Shown here: positions 31,180-40,203 of the stretch, in pieces
How positions within the stretch are numbered: position 1 is the first letter of the stretch
How the letters are laid out: every line of letters starts with the position of its first letter
From: Rhizobium sp. ASV8
GTDB taxonomy: Bacteria; Pseudomonadota; Alphaproteobacteria; Rhizobiales; Rhizobiaceae
Assembly: GCF_016429255.1 (NCBI RefSeq)
Contig: NZ_JAELUG010000058.1
Coordinates: 1-40,485 of the forward strand
Reading direction: 5' to 3'
DNA length: 40,485 nucleotides
Notes under the pieces: model-generated
Database searches by the model: none
What the model was told of the DNA's origin: nothing
The model's input: only the letters and a program-made list of their open reading frames with translations
Program-made: the position numbers and the translations under genes

Positions 31180-32088
31180 ATGAACGAAGAGCAATCCAGC
31201 GGCGGGACGCGCAGTTTCCGCCTGCACAACAACCAGATTCCGGCCCGTCCCCTCGAGCCGGCGCTCTATCTCGTCGCCACGCCGATCGGCAATCTCGGCG
31301 ATATCACGCTGAGAGCACTGGAGACGCTGGCCGGTGCCGACGTTCTTGCCTGCGAGGATACGCGCGTCACTCGTGTCCTGCTCGATCGTTACGGCATCCA
31401 GAACAAGCCCTATGCCTATCACGAGCACAATGCCGATGAGGCCGGTCCGCGGCTGCTTCAGGCGCTGGAGGCTGGCCGTTCGGTGGCGCTGGTGTCGGAT
31501 GCCGGCACGCCGCTGGTCTCCGATCCCGGCTATCGGTTGGCGGTGCAGGCGATCGAGGCGGGATACAAGGTCGTTCCCATTCCCGGCGCTTCGGCACCGC
31601 TCTCCGCCCTCGTCGGCTCCGGCCTGCCCAACGACGCCTTCTTCTTCGCCGGCTTCCTGCCCGCCAAGGATAAGGGTCGGCGTGATCGGTTGGCCGAACT
31701 TGCGGGCGTGCCTGCAACGCTCATCTTCTTTGAATCGCCGCATCGCATCGCCGCAACCCTTGTCGCCGCCGCCGATGTGCTGGGGGGCGAGCGCGCAGGC
31801 GCCGTCTGCCGCGAGTTGACGAAGACGTTCGAGGAATTCCGGCGCGGCACGCTATCCGAGCTCGCCGCATTCTATGAAACAGTCGACAATGTGAAAGGCG
31901 AAATCGTCTGGCTCGTCGGCCCGCCGGCGGAAAGCGCCCCGGCTGAAGCCGATATCGACGCCATCCTTACCGACCTCTCGGGGACGATGCCGACGGCAAA
32001 GGCCGCCGCCGCCGCCGCGCGCCTCACCGGTCTGCCGCGCAAGGAGCTTTACCAGCGCCTGCTCGACATGAAGGAGCGCCATGGCTGA
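31180..32088 (+). CDS. rsmI: 16S rRNA (cytidine(1402)-2'-O)-methyltransferase
   Basis: 302-residue tetrapyrrole-methylase-fold enzyme methylating the 2'-OH of C1402 in 16S rRNA near the P site. Motifs: ALYLVATPIGNLGDITLRAL (residues 28-47), CEDTRVTRVLLDRYGI, ALVSDAGTPLVSDPGY, PIPGASAPLSALVGSGLP and FFESPHRI. The N-terminal 25 residues (RSFRLHNNQIPARP) are the usual rhizobial extension. AGGAT lies 6 bases before the ATG. Its last 8 bases overlap yraN, so the two are translated together, as in most proteobacteria. Confidence 0.96.
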   Translation: MNEEQSSGGTRSFRLHNNQIPARPLEPALYLVATPIGNLGDITLRALETLAGADVLACEDTRVTRVLLDRYGIQNKPYAYHEHNADEAGPRLLQALEAGRSVALVSDAGTPLVSDPGYRLAVQAIEAGYKVVPIPGASAPLSALVGSGLPNDAFFFAGFLPAKDKGRRDRLAELAGVPATLIFFESPHRIAATLVAAADVLGGERAGAVCRELTKTFEEFRRGTLSELAAFYETVDNVKGEIVWLVGPPAESAPAEADIDAILTDLSGTMPTAKAAAAAARLTGLPRKELYQRLLDMKERHG

Positions 32089-32461
32089 TACGAAGCCCGA
32101 GGCAGGCGAAAGACTGAAACGACAAAAGGCGTGGCGACGCGGCCATGTCGCGGAATATCTCGCCGCAGCCTTCCTGATGCTCAAGGGTTATCGCATCCTG
32201 GCGATCCGGCACCGCACCAAGCTTGGTGAAATCGATATCATCGCTCGCAAGGGCGATCTTGCCGTCTTCGTCGAGGTCAAGTCGCGGCGCAGCGCACAGG
32301 AGGCGATCGACGCCGTTTCCTTCTCCTCGCAAAGGCGCATCCGCGCCGCGAGCGATCTCTGGCTTGCGCGCGAGCCGGACTTTGCCCGTCTTTCGCAACG
32401 CTATGACATCGTTGCGATGTTGCCCGGCCGCTGGCCGCAGCATTTTCCGGATGCGTTTTGA
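32081..32461 (+). CDS. yraN: YraN family (UPF0102) nuclease-fold protein
   Basis: 126 residues with the predicted PD-(D/E)xK endonuclease fold: GEIDIIARKGDLAVFVEVKSR holds the Glu, Asp and Glu-x-Lys of the active site. Upstream is RRGHVAEYLAAAFLMLKGYRI. Function unproven; the protein is Holliday-junction-resolvase-like in shape and usually coded directly after rsmI. It starts inside the rsmI stop (ATG at 32081, AAGGAG 5 bases upstream). Confidence 0.93.
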   Translation: MADTKPEAGERLKRQKAWRRGHVAEYLAAAFLMLKGYRILAIRHRTKLGEIDIIARKGDLAVFVEVKSRRSAQEAIDAVSFSSQRRIRAASDLWLAREPDFARLSQRYDIVAMLPGRWPQHFPDAF

Positions 32462-32563
32462 GCGAGGCGTAACAGGACCGTCACAAAATCAGCCTATTGC
32501 CGGGCGACCAGCGCCAGTGATTTCTCCCTCTGCGCTCCTCATTTCATTTCGACAGGCCCCATC

Positions 32564-33559
32564 ATGATCCGCAACACCGTTTCCGCCTTCACCGCTCCCT
32601 CGCAGGAGGAGCGCGAGAGTTTCGTTTCGCTCGAAAAGACCCCGGCCGTTCATGCCGCAAAGCTCGCATCGCTTGCCTGCTTGAATACGGTGCGCATCGG
32701 CGGGCAGGAAGCCAAGGTGGGAGCCTTGTCCTTTCCTTTTGCGGTCGCTGCCTGGAATCTCGAGCGTTGCCTGTTTCCCGAGGAAAGCGCCGTCAAGCTG
32801 CGGGCCACGGGTGCGCCGCTGGTGCTGTTGTCGGAAATGGACGAAGGCATGGCCCGCACCGAGCAGCGCGACCCGACAGCCGTCATCGCCGGCGAACTCG
32901 GCATGAACTATGCCTATGGCGTCGAATTTCTCGAACTCAGCCTCGGGTCGGAAATCGAGCGTTCCTACTGCCGCGACGATTTCAACGAGAAGGGCTTTCA
33001 CGGCAATGCACTGATGGCCTCCGTGGCCCTGAAGGATGCGTTCATGATCCGTCTGCCGGGCGAAGCCGTCTGGTTCAACGACAGCAATGAACAGCCGCGC
33101 ATCGGTGATCGCTGTGCCGTCGGCGCCATCGTCGAGACCGAGGCCGGTCCCCTCGTTGCTGTTTCGGTTCATCTGGAGAGCGTCGCGACTGCTGCCTATC
33201 GCGAGCGGCAGATGGCGGCGTTGATGGATGCGGTCGAAAGTTTCGCGCCCGGCCTGCCGATCCTGATCGGCGGCGACCTCAACACAGGCAACCACACCGG
33301 CGGCGATTATTCGACCGATACGCTGTTTGCCATGGCCGAGGGCCGCGGCTTCGAATGCCACGGCGGCCCGCTTGATCAGACGAGCACGCGCCCGAGCCTG
33401 ATCACGCGCTTTCCGGATCGCGCCATGAAGCTCGACTGGTTCATCACCCGCGGCCTGAAGATCGGCGAGAGCCATCTTGTTTCCTCTCTCAACGACGAGG
33501 GCAAGCCATTGTCCGATCACGACGTCGTCGTCTGCACAATCGAGGGTTTCTTTGCCTGA
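32564..33559 (+). CDS. Endonuclease/exonuclease/phosphatase (EEP) family protein
   Basis: 331-residue metal-dependent phosphodiesterase or phosphatase. All core motifs are present: AAWNLER (residues 62-68, Asn65), LSEMDEG (metal-binding Glu91), SVHLES, GGDLNTG (near 243), LDWF and SDHDVV (near 318). No signal peptide is evident, so action is likely cytoplasmic; a nucleic acid, phosphoinositide-like or other substrate cannot be chosen. It starts 102 bases after yraN and is followed 99 bases later by a cupin gene, both lying between yraN and gshB. Confidence 0.87.
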   Translation: MIRNTVSAFTAPSQEERESFVSLEKTPAVHAAKLASLACLNTVRIGGQEAKVGALSFPFAVAAWNLERCLFPEESAVKLRATGAPLVLLSEMDEGMARTEQRDPTAVIAGELGMNYAYGVEFLELSLGSEIERSYCRDDFNEKGFHGNALMASVALKDAFMIRLPGEAVWFNDSNEQPRIGDRCAVGAIVETEAGPLVAVSVHLESVATAAYRERQMAALMDAVESFAPGLPILIGGDLNTGNHTGGDYSTDTLFAMAEGRGFECHGGPLDQTSTRPSLITRFPDRAMKLDWFITRGLKIGESHLVSSLNDEGKPLSDHDVVVCTIEGFFA

Positions 33560-33658
33560 TTGTTGCAATCGTTAAAATGCGCCATATTTCATGAACCGCG
33601 CCGTTACCCCTTCCATGCGATGACATCTTGGACGCGCATGGAATCTTTGGGGGATTGT

Positions 33659-34168
33659 ATGGTCTTGAAACTGATGTTGGCGAGCATGGCGGCCTTTGCT
33701 GCGCGTGCCGTGCCGGTCGTCGTCACGATGCCGCAAACGAAGAGCTTCGTGGCTGGTGCGAGCGGCGAAATGGAAATGAAACCATCGCCGATCGAGCGGT
33801 CCTGGATCCTGTCGGGCAACCCGGTCGCCCGCATCGCCGAGCATTCGCGCGGGCGGGATGACGCCGCTGTCACCGCCCTTTGGGATTGCACGGCGGGCGA
33901 ATTCCGCTGGTTTTTCGGCTGGGACGAAACGGTGATGATCCTCGAAGGCGAGGTGCATATCACCACGGAAGATGGTGTCGAGCGCACGCTGAGCGCCGGT
34001 GACGTCGCTTATTTCGCCGGTGGCACCTGGGCGACGTGGCGTATCGACCGCTACCTGCGCAAGGTGGCTTTCTGCCGCAAGCCGTTCCCGAAGCCTTTGA
34101 CCGTGGCTTATCGCCTGCGCAACCTCGTCCGGCAGGGCGGCGCGCAGAGCCAGGGCCTTGCCGCCTGA
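33659..34168 (+). CDS. Cupin domain-containing protein
   Basis: About 169 residues. The first 25 are hydrophobic (VLKLMLASMAAFAARAVPVVV) but lack a normal signal-cleavage site, so membrane contact is possible. The cupin barrel spans ALWDCTAGEFRWFFGWDETVMILEGEVHITTEDGVERTLSAGDVAYFAGGTWATWRI, with the two cupin motifs of the Cupin_3 (DUF861, ureidoglycine aminohydrolase-like) type; several metal-binding histidines are absent, so enzymatic action is uncertain. The start could be the ATG at 33638 or 33659; I prefer 33659, which has GGGGGAT upstream. 110 bases before gshB. Confidence 0.78.
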   Translation: MVLKLMLASMAAFAARAVPVVVTMPQTKSFVAGASGEMEMKPSPIERSWILSGNPVARIAEHSRGRDDAAVTALWDCTAGEFRWFFGWDETVMILEGEVHITTEDGVERTLSAGDVAYFAGGTWATWRIDRYLRKVAFCRKPFPKPLTVAYRLRNLVRQGGAQSQGLAA

Positions 34169-34278
34169 CGGCGGCCGACCCTGAGGCAAAAAGTGCCTTG
34201 ATCGAAGTCCTTGAATAGCCGTTGCGTTTGCGGACGGGCCGACCTACATCTGTCCGCAAATTCGAGCGAGGGCTGACT

Positions 34279-35226
34279 ATGGCTGGTATCAAGAATGTTG
34301 CGGTCCAGATGGACCATGTCCGGAGCATCAATATTGCGGGCGATTCGACCTTCGCCATGAGCCTCGAGGCGCAGAACCGCGGCTACAAGCTCTTCCATTA
34401 CACGCCCGAGCGCCTCAGCATGCGCGACGGCAAGGTCTATGCATCAGTCGAGCCGATGATCCTGCGCGACGTCAAGGGCGATCACTTCGAGCTCGGTGAG
34501 CCGGAGCGTGTCGATCTCTCCACCATGGACGTGGTGCTGCTGCGCCAGGACCCGCCCTTCGACATGGCCTATATCACCTCGACGCATCTGCTTGAGCGCA
34601 TCCACCCGAAGACCCTCGTCGTCAACGATCCGGCCTGGGTGCGCAATTCGCCGGAAAAGATCTTCGTCACCGAATTTGCCGATCTCATGCCGAAGACGCT
34701 GATCACCCGGGATGCCGGCGAAATCCGCCGCTTCCGCGAGGAGATGGGCGACATTATCCTGAAGCCGCTCTACGGCAACGGCGGCGCCGGCGTTTTCCAC
34801 TCGACGCGCGACGACCGCAATCTCTCGTCTCTGCTCGAAATGTTTGGCCAGCTCTTCCGCGAGCCCTTCATCGCCCAACAGTATCTGCCTGACGTGCGTA
34901 AGGGCGACAAGCGCATCATCCTCGTCGACGGCGAGCCGGTCGGCGCAATCAACCGCGTGCCGGCCGAACACGATGCCCGCTCCAACATGCATGTCGGCGG
35001 CCGCGCCGAAGCCACCGAATTGACGGCGCGTGAGAAGGAAATCTGCGCCCGCATCGGCCCGGCGTTGAGGGCGCGCGGCTTTCTGCTCGTCGGCATCGAC
35101 GTCATCGGCGACTACATGACCGAAATCAACGTGACGTCGCCGACCGGCATCCGCGAAGTAAAGCGTTTTGGCGGCGCGGATATCGCGAGCCTGCTCTGGG
35201 ACGCGATCGAAGCCAAACGGGCCTGA
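34279..35226 (+). CDS. gshB: Glutathione synthetase
   Basis: 315-residue ATP-grasp ligase joining gamma-glutamylcysteine and glycine in the last step of glutathione synthesis. Segments: VAVQMDHVRSINIAGDSTFAM at the N terminus, VLLRQDPPFDMAYITSTHLLE (substrate loop), ILKPLYGNGGAGVF (glycine-rich ATP loop) and DVIGDYMTEINVTSPTGIRE (metal and ATP site). The ATG at 34279 has GAGGG 6 bases upstream; a start 57 bases earlier lacks one. A 14-pair terminator follows. Confidence 0.97.
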   Translation: MAGIKNVAVQMDHVRSINIAGDSTFAMSLEAQNRGYKLFHYTPERLSMRDGKVYASVEPMILRDVKGDHFELGEPERVDLSTMDVVLLRQDPPFDMAYITSTHLLERIHPKTLVVNDPAWVRNSPEKIFVTEFADLMPKTLITRDAGEIRRFREEMGDIILKPLYGNGGAGVFHSTRDDRNLSSLLEMFGQLFREPFIAQQYLPDVRKGDKRIILVDGEPVGAINRVPAEHDARSNMHVGGRAEATELTAREKEICARIGPALRARGFLLVGIDVIGDYMTEINVTSPTGIREVKRFGGADIASLLWDAIEAKRA

Positions 35227-35269
35227 TCAGCAGTCCCTACCAAGCTTTCGAGCTGGACAATAATGCGCA

Positions 35270-35312
35270 CCCGGTCATGCCGATGATTTCGGCATGACCG
35301 GGGAGGTTTTTG
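35270..35312 (+). terminator. Rho-independent terminator after gshB
   Basis: CCCGGTCATGCCGA (35270-35283), five-base loop, TCGGCATGACCGGG (35289-35302): 14 exact pairs, then GAGGTTTTTG. Strong terminator, 43 bases after the stop codon. Confidence 0.9.
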
Positions 35313-35419
35313 TTCGTTTATTGTTCTTGTTTCATTCCTTGTCTTGTGCCAGATTGCAACCCGAAGTTTGCTGATCGGGGCAGGTAACGGCAAACGCGTT
35401 CTGCGACAGGGGATAGGGC

Positions 35420-36952
35420 ATGGTAGCGCGCGTCAGCACGGTGGCGTTTCAAGGCATTGAAGGCGTACCTGTCGAGGTGCAGGTGATGATCGCACCCGGC
35501 AAGGTGCTGATGCATATCGTCGGCCTGCCTGACAAGGCTGTGGCCGAAAGCCGGGAGCGGGTTCAGGCAGCGCTGCACGCATCCGGCCTTGCGCTGCCGC
35601 CGAAGAAGGTCACGGTCAATCTCGCGCCGGCTGATCTGCCCAAGGAGGGCAGCCATTTCGATCTGGCGATCGCGCTCGGCCTGATGGCGGCGCTCGGCGC
35701 GATCCCGGCCGATGCGTTGTCGTCCTACACCGTTGTCGGCGAACTCAATCTTGACGGCACGATTGCACCCGTTGCCGGCGCACTGCCTGCGGCAATCGCC
35801 GCCAACGCCATGGGCAAGGGGTTGATCTGCCCGGCGGAAAGCGGGCCGGAAGCCGCCTGGGCCGGCAAGGAGATCGATATTCTGGCGCCGCGCAGCCTGA
35901 TCGCGCTCGCCAATCACTTCCGCGGCACGCAGGTTCTGTCGCGGCCGGAACCATCAGTTCGCGCCGGCGCCGCCAATCTGCCTGACCTTGCCGATATCAA
36001 GGGGCAGGAAAGCGCCAGGCGTGCCCTGGAAGTGGCGGCCGCCGGCGGACATAATCTACTGTTCGTCGGGCCGCCCGGTTCCGGCAAATCCATGCTCGCC
36101 TCGCGCTTGCCGTCGATCCTGCCGCCCTTGTCGACCAACGAGTTGCTCGAAGTGTCGATGATCCATTCGATCGCCGGGCAGCTTTCCGGCGGCAAGCTTT
36201 CCGATCGGCGGCCCTATCGCGCGCCGCATCACTCCGCCACCATGGCCGCGCTTGTGGGTGGCGGCCTGCGCGCCCGGCCCGGCGAGGTCTCGCTCGCCCA
36301 TCACGGCATTCTGTTCCTCGACGAGCTGCCGGAATTTTCGCCGCAGGCGCTCGATGCGCTGCGCCAGCCATTGGAAACCGGCGAGTGCGTCATTGCGAGA
36401 GCAAACCACCGCGTTGCCTATCCGGCCGGCATCCAGCTCGTGGCGGCGATGAACCCGTGCCGTTGCGGCATGGCCGGCGAACCGGGCCATACCTGTGCCC
36501 GTGGTCCGCGCTGCGCCTCGGATTATCAAGGCCGCATTTCCGGCCCGCTGCTGGATCGTATCGACATCCGCATCGACGTGCCGGCGGTCTCAGCCGCCGA
36601 CCTCATCCGGCCAACGACCTCGGAAAGCAGTGCCGATGTCGCACTCCGCGTCGCCCGCGCTCGCGAACGGCAGCGCGAACGTTTCGAAAGGGCCGGTATG
36701 AAGGATGTCAGCACAAATGCCCGCTGCTCGACATCGATGATCGAAACCATTGCCGAACCGGATGCCGCCGGCTTGCAATTGCTGCGCGATGCTGCCGAGA
36801 AGATGAAGTTCTCGGCTCGAGGCTATCACCGCATCCTAAAGGTCGCACGCACGCTTGCCGATCTCGACGACAAGCCGACGGTCGGGCGTATCCATCTGGC
36901 GGAAGCCATTTCCTATCGCATTGCGGGTGAGCGATTGGCCGCGACGGCATGA
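35420..36952 (+). CDS. comM: YifB/ComM family Mg chelatase-like AAA ATPase
   Basis: 510 residues. The N-terminal domain is the ChlI-type Lon-like fold (AFQGIEGVPVEVQVMIAPG, IVGLPDKAVAESRERVQAAL); the AAA core has Walker A GPPGSGKSML (residues 217-226), the HHSATMAALVGGG loop, Walker B ILFLDELPEF and a cysteine cluster CRCGMAGEPGHTC. ComM is a hexameric branch-migration helicase helping integration of natural-transformation DNA in other bacteria; a role in recombination is inferred here. Follows gshB and its terminator. Confidence 0.93.
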   Translation: MVARVSTVAFQGIEGVPVEVQVMIAPGKVLMHIVGLPDKAVAESRERVQAALHASGLALPPKKVTVNLAPADLPKEGSHFDLAIALGLMAALGAIPADALSSYTVVGELNLDGTIAPVAGALPAAIAANAMGKGLICPAESGPEAAWAGKEIDILAPRSLIALANHFRGTQVLSRPEPSVRAGAANLPDLADIKGQESARRALEVAAAGGHNLLFVGPPGSGKSMLASRLPSILPPLSTNELLEVSMIHSIAGQLSGGKLSDRRPYRAPHHSATMAALVGGGLRARPGEVSLAHHGILFLDELPEFSPQALDALRQPLETGECVIARANHRVAYPAGIQLVAAMNPCRCGMAGEPGHTCARGPRCASDYQGRISGPLLDRIDIRIDVPAVSAADLIRPTTSESSADVALRVARARERQRERFERAGMKDVSTNARCSTSMIETIAEPDAAGLQLLRDAAEKMKFSARGYHRILKVARTLADLDDKPTVGRIHLAEAISYRIAGERLAATA

Positions 36953-37004
36953 GCTGAGACGTGTGCGAGCCCTCGCGTTGCGCATAAAATTTCGATACAC
37001 GTTT

Positions 37005-37034
37005 TTGTTGCAAAAGCTCTAATTTTTGCGACAA
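37005..37034. promoter_or_regulatory. Inverted repeat upstream of a small unknown gene (1)
   Basis: TTGTTGCAAAA (37005-37015), 8-base spacer, TTTTGCGACAA (37024-37034): 10 of 11 pairs, the other a G-U pair in RNA. 52 bases after the comM stop. Could be a weak terminator or an operator; no T run follows on the plus strand. Confidence 0.45.
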
Positions 37035-37074
37035 ATGGATACCCAAATCAGGGTGAAGGTAAGCAGGGTGGGCA

Positions 37075-37110
37075 ACGATTATCTGGGGAAATACTCAACG
37101 CGATAATCGT
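37075..37110. promoter_or_regulatory. Inverted repeat upstream of a small unknown gene (2)
   Basis: ACGATTATC (37075-37083) and GATAATCGT (37102-37110), nine exact pairs with an 18-base spacer, ending 18 bases before the start codon of the next gene. The spacing allows a regulator dimer or an RNA stem in the leader. Confidence 0.45.
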
Positions 37111-37128
37111 CAAATTTAAGGATTCGAC

Positions 37129-37497
37129 ATGGCACTTGGGCGCTTCACTGTCCATGCGGGGGACTTTCGGACTGGAAACGAGCACCAGTTTCTAAGGGGC
37201 AAGCTGATTATGAAGAAGCGAAAAGGCTTCTTTCGAGAGAGGATCAAGCTCGAGGCGGTTGAAACTGTCGAAATGGCATCGGAAGAGGCGGTCAAGCGCC
37301 TCGGCGGCACGATTGGGTGGGGAGTTGCCGGTGCAGTCATCCTTGGTCCTATCGGTCTGCTGGCCGGCTTGCTAGCGGGCGGCAAAGGCAAAGACGTTAC
37401 ATTTGTTTGCAGACTGAAGGATGGGAGAAAGTTCCTTGCCACCGCGCCGTCTGCGATGTTCACAGAGTTGCAGAACGGCACATTTCGATTTGAATAG
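37129..37497 (+). CDS. Small protein with Gly-rich membrane segment, unknown function
   Basis: 122 residues. It has a basic, PH-like or SHOCT-like N-terminal half (GRFTVHAGDFRTGNEHQFLR, then KLIMKKRKGFFRERIKLEAVETVEMASEEAVKRLGG), a glycine-rich hydrophobic hairpin (WGVAGAVILGPIGLLAGLLAGG, residues 64-85) and a final VTFVCRLKDGRKFLATAP strand. Similar proteins are scattered in proteobacteria as hypothetical proteins. AAGGA lies 7 bases before the ATG. The gene and its flanks are more A+T rich than the neighbours, and two dyads and a RIME mosaic surround it, which hints at later insertion; this is inference. Confidence 0.75.
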   Translation: MALGRFTVHAGDFRTGNEHQFLRGKLIMKKRKGFFRERIKLEAVETVEMASEEAVKRLGGTIGWGVAGAVILGPIGLLAGLLAGGKGKDVTFVCRLKDGRKFLATAPSAMFTELQNGTFRFE

Positions 37498-37593
37498 GGC
37501 GTCGGAGCGTAGGCCCCGCGCCGTGGTATCGCGGTGAAAATCGAAGGTTGTGATCCAAAAGCGCGTGGCGATCCCTAAGATTTGCCTCACGTG

Positions 37594-37765
37594 CTTTAGC
37601 TCTTTGATTTGATACATGTCACAGCTGCAAAATCGCTGCACATTTTTTGGCGATATACCTTGTGGCGGTTCGGCGTTTTCGTGGAAACCCCGAACCGTTC
37701 CAACTCCGTGTTCTCTCGCACTTCCAAACGGAAAACAGCTACGCACTTTTCCCGAATTTGCTTTG
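37594..37765. repeat. Composite RIME-type mosaic (two degenerate cores)
   Basis: First core 37612-37658 (CATGTC...AAAATCGCTGCACA, then TTTTTTGGCGATATAC) preceded by TTTAGCTCTTTG; second core 37717-37763 (CGCACTTCCAAACGGAAAAC, then ACGCACTTTTCCCGAATTTG). Both match the orientation of copies read on the minus strand elsewhere in the window, with mutations. No gene in this gap. Confidence 0.6.
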
Positions 37766-37771
37766 GGCTTT

Positions 37772-38740
<969 letters not shown>

Positions 38741-38874
38741 GGGTTTCTCCCTACATGTGAATTGTGGAGCGACAATAGGATCAAATGCGTGCGGAAACCA
38801 GAGTGCGCGCACTCTACCCGCTCATCAGGCGTGAGAAAAGAATCTCTTCATCGGCCCGTTTGGAGAATGCTTTT

Positions 38875-39492
38875 TCAGGTTGCGCGGGCCGCAATGAAAG
38901 CGGCCGTGCTGGCGAGAATGCTCGCCGCGACCCTGTTCAATATCCGCAGGGCTTTCGGCCTCTTGAGAAAGGCCCGAGCTCGCGAGGCAAGCAACATATA
39001 AGGCACCAGAGCGATCAGCGGCACCATGACGGTCGCTGCCAGCAGCACGGCGTATTCGCGCAGGCCGATATGGTCGATATCGATCAGCGTCGGCACGAGC
39101 GCGATATAGAAAAGCATGGCTTTCGGATTGCCGAGCGTGACCAGTAGGCCCGAGAGGAAGGACATGCCGGCACCGTTGGGCTTTCTCGCGGCGATATCGG
39201 CTGCCAGCAGGCCCGCAGTCCACAGCTTCCAGGCGATATAGCCGAGATAGAGGGCACCGGCGATCTTGATGACGATGAAGACCTCGGCAAAAGCCTGCGC
39301 CACGACAGCAAGGCCGAGGATGACCGCCGTCAGGTAGATGGTGTCGCCAAGTACCAGGCCGAGGCCCATGAAGAAGGTTTCGCGGAAGCCGGAGCCGAGC
39401 GCGCGCGCCACGATCGCGGTGATGCCGGGGCCCGGAATTGCCGCGGCGACGAAGAGCGCGCCGCAATAGGCGAGCAGGGCTGCAAGCGTCAT
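38875..39492 (-). CDS. LysE/RhtB family amino acid exporter
   Basis: 205-residue inner-membrane exporter with six helices: near residues 5-22, 38-60, 66-88, 110-132, 143-165 and 180-200. The AIPGPGITAIVARALGSGFR motif after the first helix and LSGLLVTLGNPKAMLFY are the family signatures. Members export homoserine, threonine, lysine or other amino acids; with cysK beside it, cysteine-type export is a guess only. The ATG at 39492 is clear. Divergent from the isochorismatase gene. Confidence 0.92.
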   Translation of the reverse strand: MTLAALLAYCGALFVAAAIPGPGITAIVARALGSGFRETFFMGLGLVLGDTIYLTAVILGLAVVAQAFAEVFIVIKIAGALYLGYIAWKLWTAGLLAADIAARKPNGAGMSFLSGLLVTLGNPKAMLFYIALVPTLIDIDHIGLREYAVLLAATVMVPLIALVPYMLLASRARAFLKRPKALRILNRVAASILASTAAFIAARAT

Positions 39493-39620
39493 GGCAATTT
39501 CCTCCTCAGATGGTATTCGCTCTATCGCACCACCTTTAGGTTTTCAAGCGATTGCGCCGGCGCTGCGAACATATTACCAAGGGGTTAATGCGCGTCGAAA
39601 CCGCTTTGCCCAAGGATATC

Positions 39621-40178
39621 ATGTCTTCTGCATTGCTCCTGATCGATCTACAGAATGCCATTCTGACAGGCCTCGGCGCTCCGGCCCGGCAACCGGCCAT
39701 CGATGCCGCTCTGGAAGTGGTGGTCGCCAAGCTCGCGACGCTGAAGCACAGGGCGAGAGCGGCGGGTGTTCCGACCTTCATCGTCCAGCATGACGGCAAT
39801 CCGGGTCATCGCCTGGTCAAGCGCAGCGAAGGCTGGCAATTGCGCCGGGAAATCGCGCCTGAGGCCGGCGATGTCGTCGTGCACAAGACGAGCAGCGATT
39901 CCTTCTTCGAAACCGATCTTGAGGCGAAGCTCCGCGCCCGCGGCATTACCCGCCTTTTCATCGGCGGCTGCATGACGCAATTCTGCGTCGACACGACGGC
40001 CCGCCGCGCCGTCTCGCTCGGTTTCGATGTCTCGCTGATTTCCGACGGCCATACGACAGCCGATATGGGGAAGCTGGCATTCGAAGAGATCATTGAGCAC
40101 CACAATATGCTACTTGACGGTTTCGACGCCGGGTCGCATGAAATCAAGCTGACCGCATCCGCCGAGATCCATTTCTGA
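39621..40178 (+). CDS. Isochorismatase family cysteine hydrolase
   Basis: 185-residue enzyme with a full Asp-Lys-Cys triad: Asp9 (LLIDLQN), Lys89 (VVHKTSSDSFFETDL) and Cys122 (GGCMTQFCVDTTAR). Families with these residues hydrolyse amides or isochorismate-like compounds, including nicotinamide and N-carbamoylsarcosine; here the substrate is unknown. The ATG at 39621 follows AAGGA. Probably co-transcribed with the LysE gene 25 bases downstream. Confidence 0.93.
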   Translation: MSSALLLIDLQNAILTGLGAPARQPAIDAALEVVVAKLATLKHRARAAGVPTFIVQHDGNPGHRLVKRSEGWQLRREIAPEAGDVVVHKTSSDSFFETDLEAKLRARGITRLFIGGCMTQFCVDTTARRAVSLGFDVSLISDGHTTADMGKLAFEEIIEHHNMLLDGFDAGSHEIKLTASAEIHF

Positions 40179-40203
40179 CGCCCTTTCCGCCGCCGGAGGC
40201 TTT

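Noticed and set aside
30928..31743. Long N-terminal extension of the dnaN reading frame
   Set aside because: The frame is open by chance through the divergent promoter and the rsmI gene; the conserved clamp N terminus begins at the ATG at 30927 and gives the normal length.
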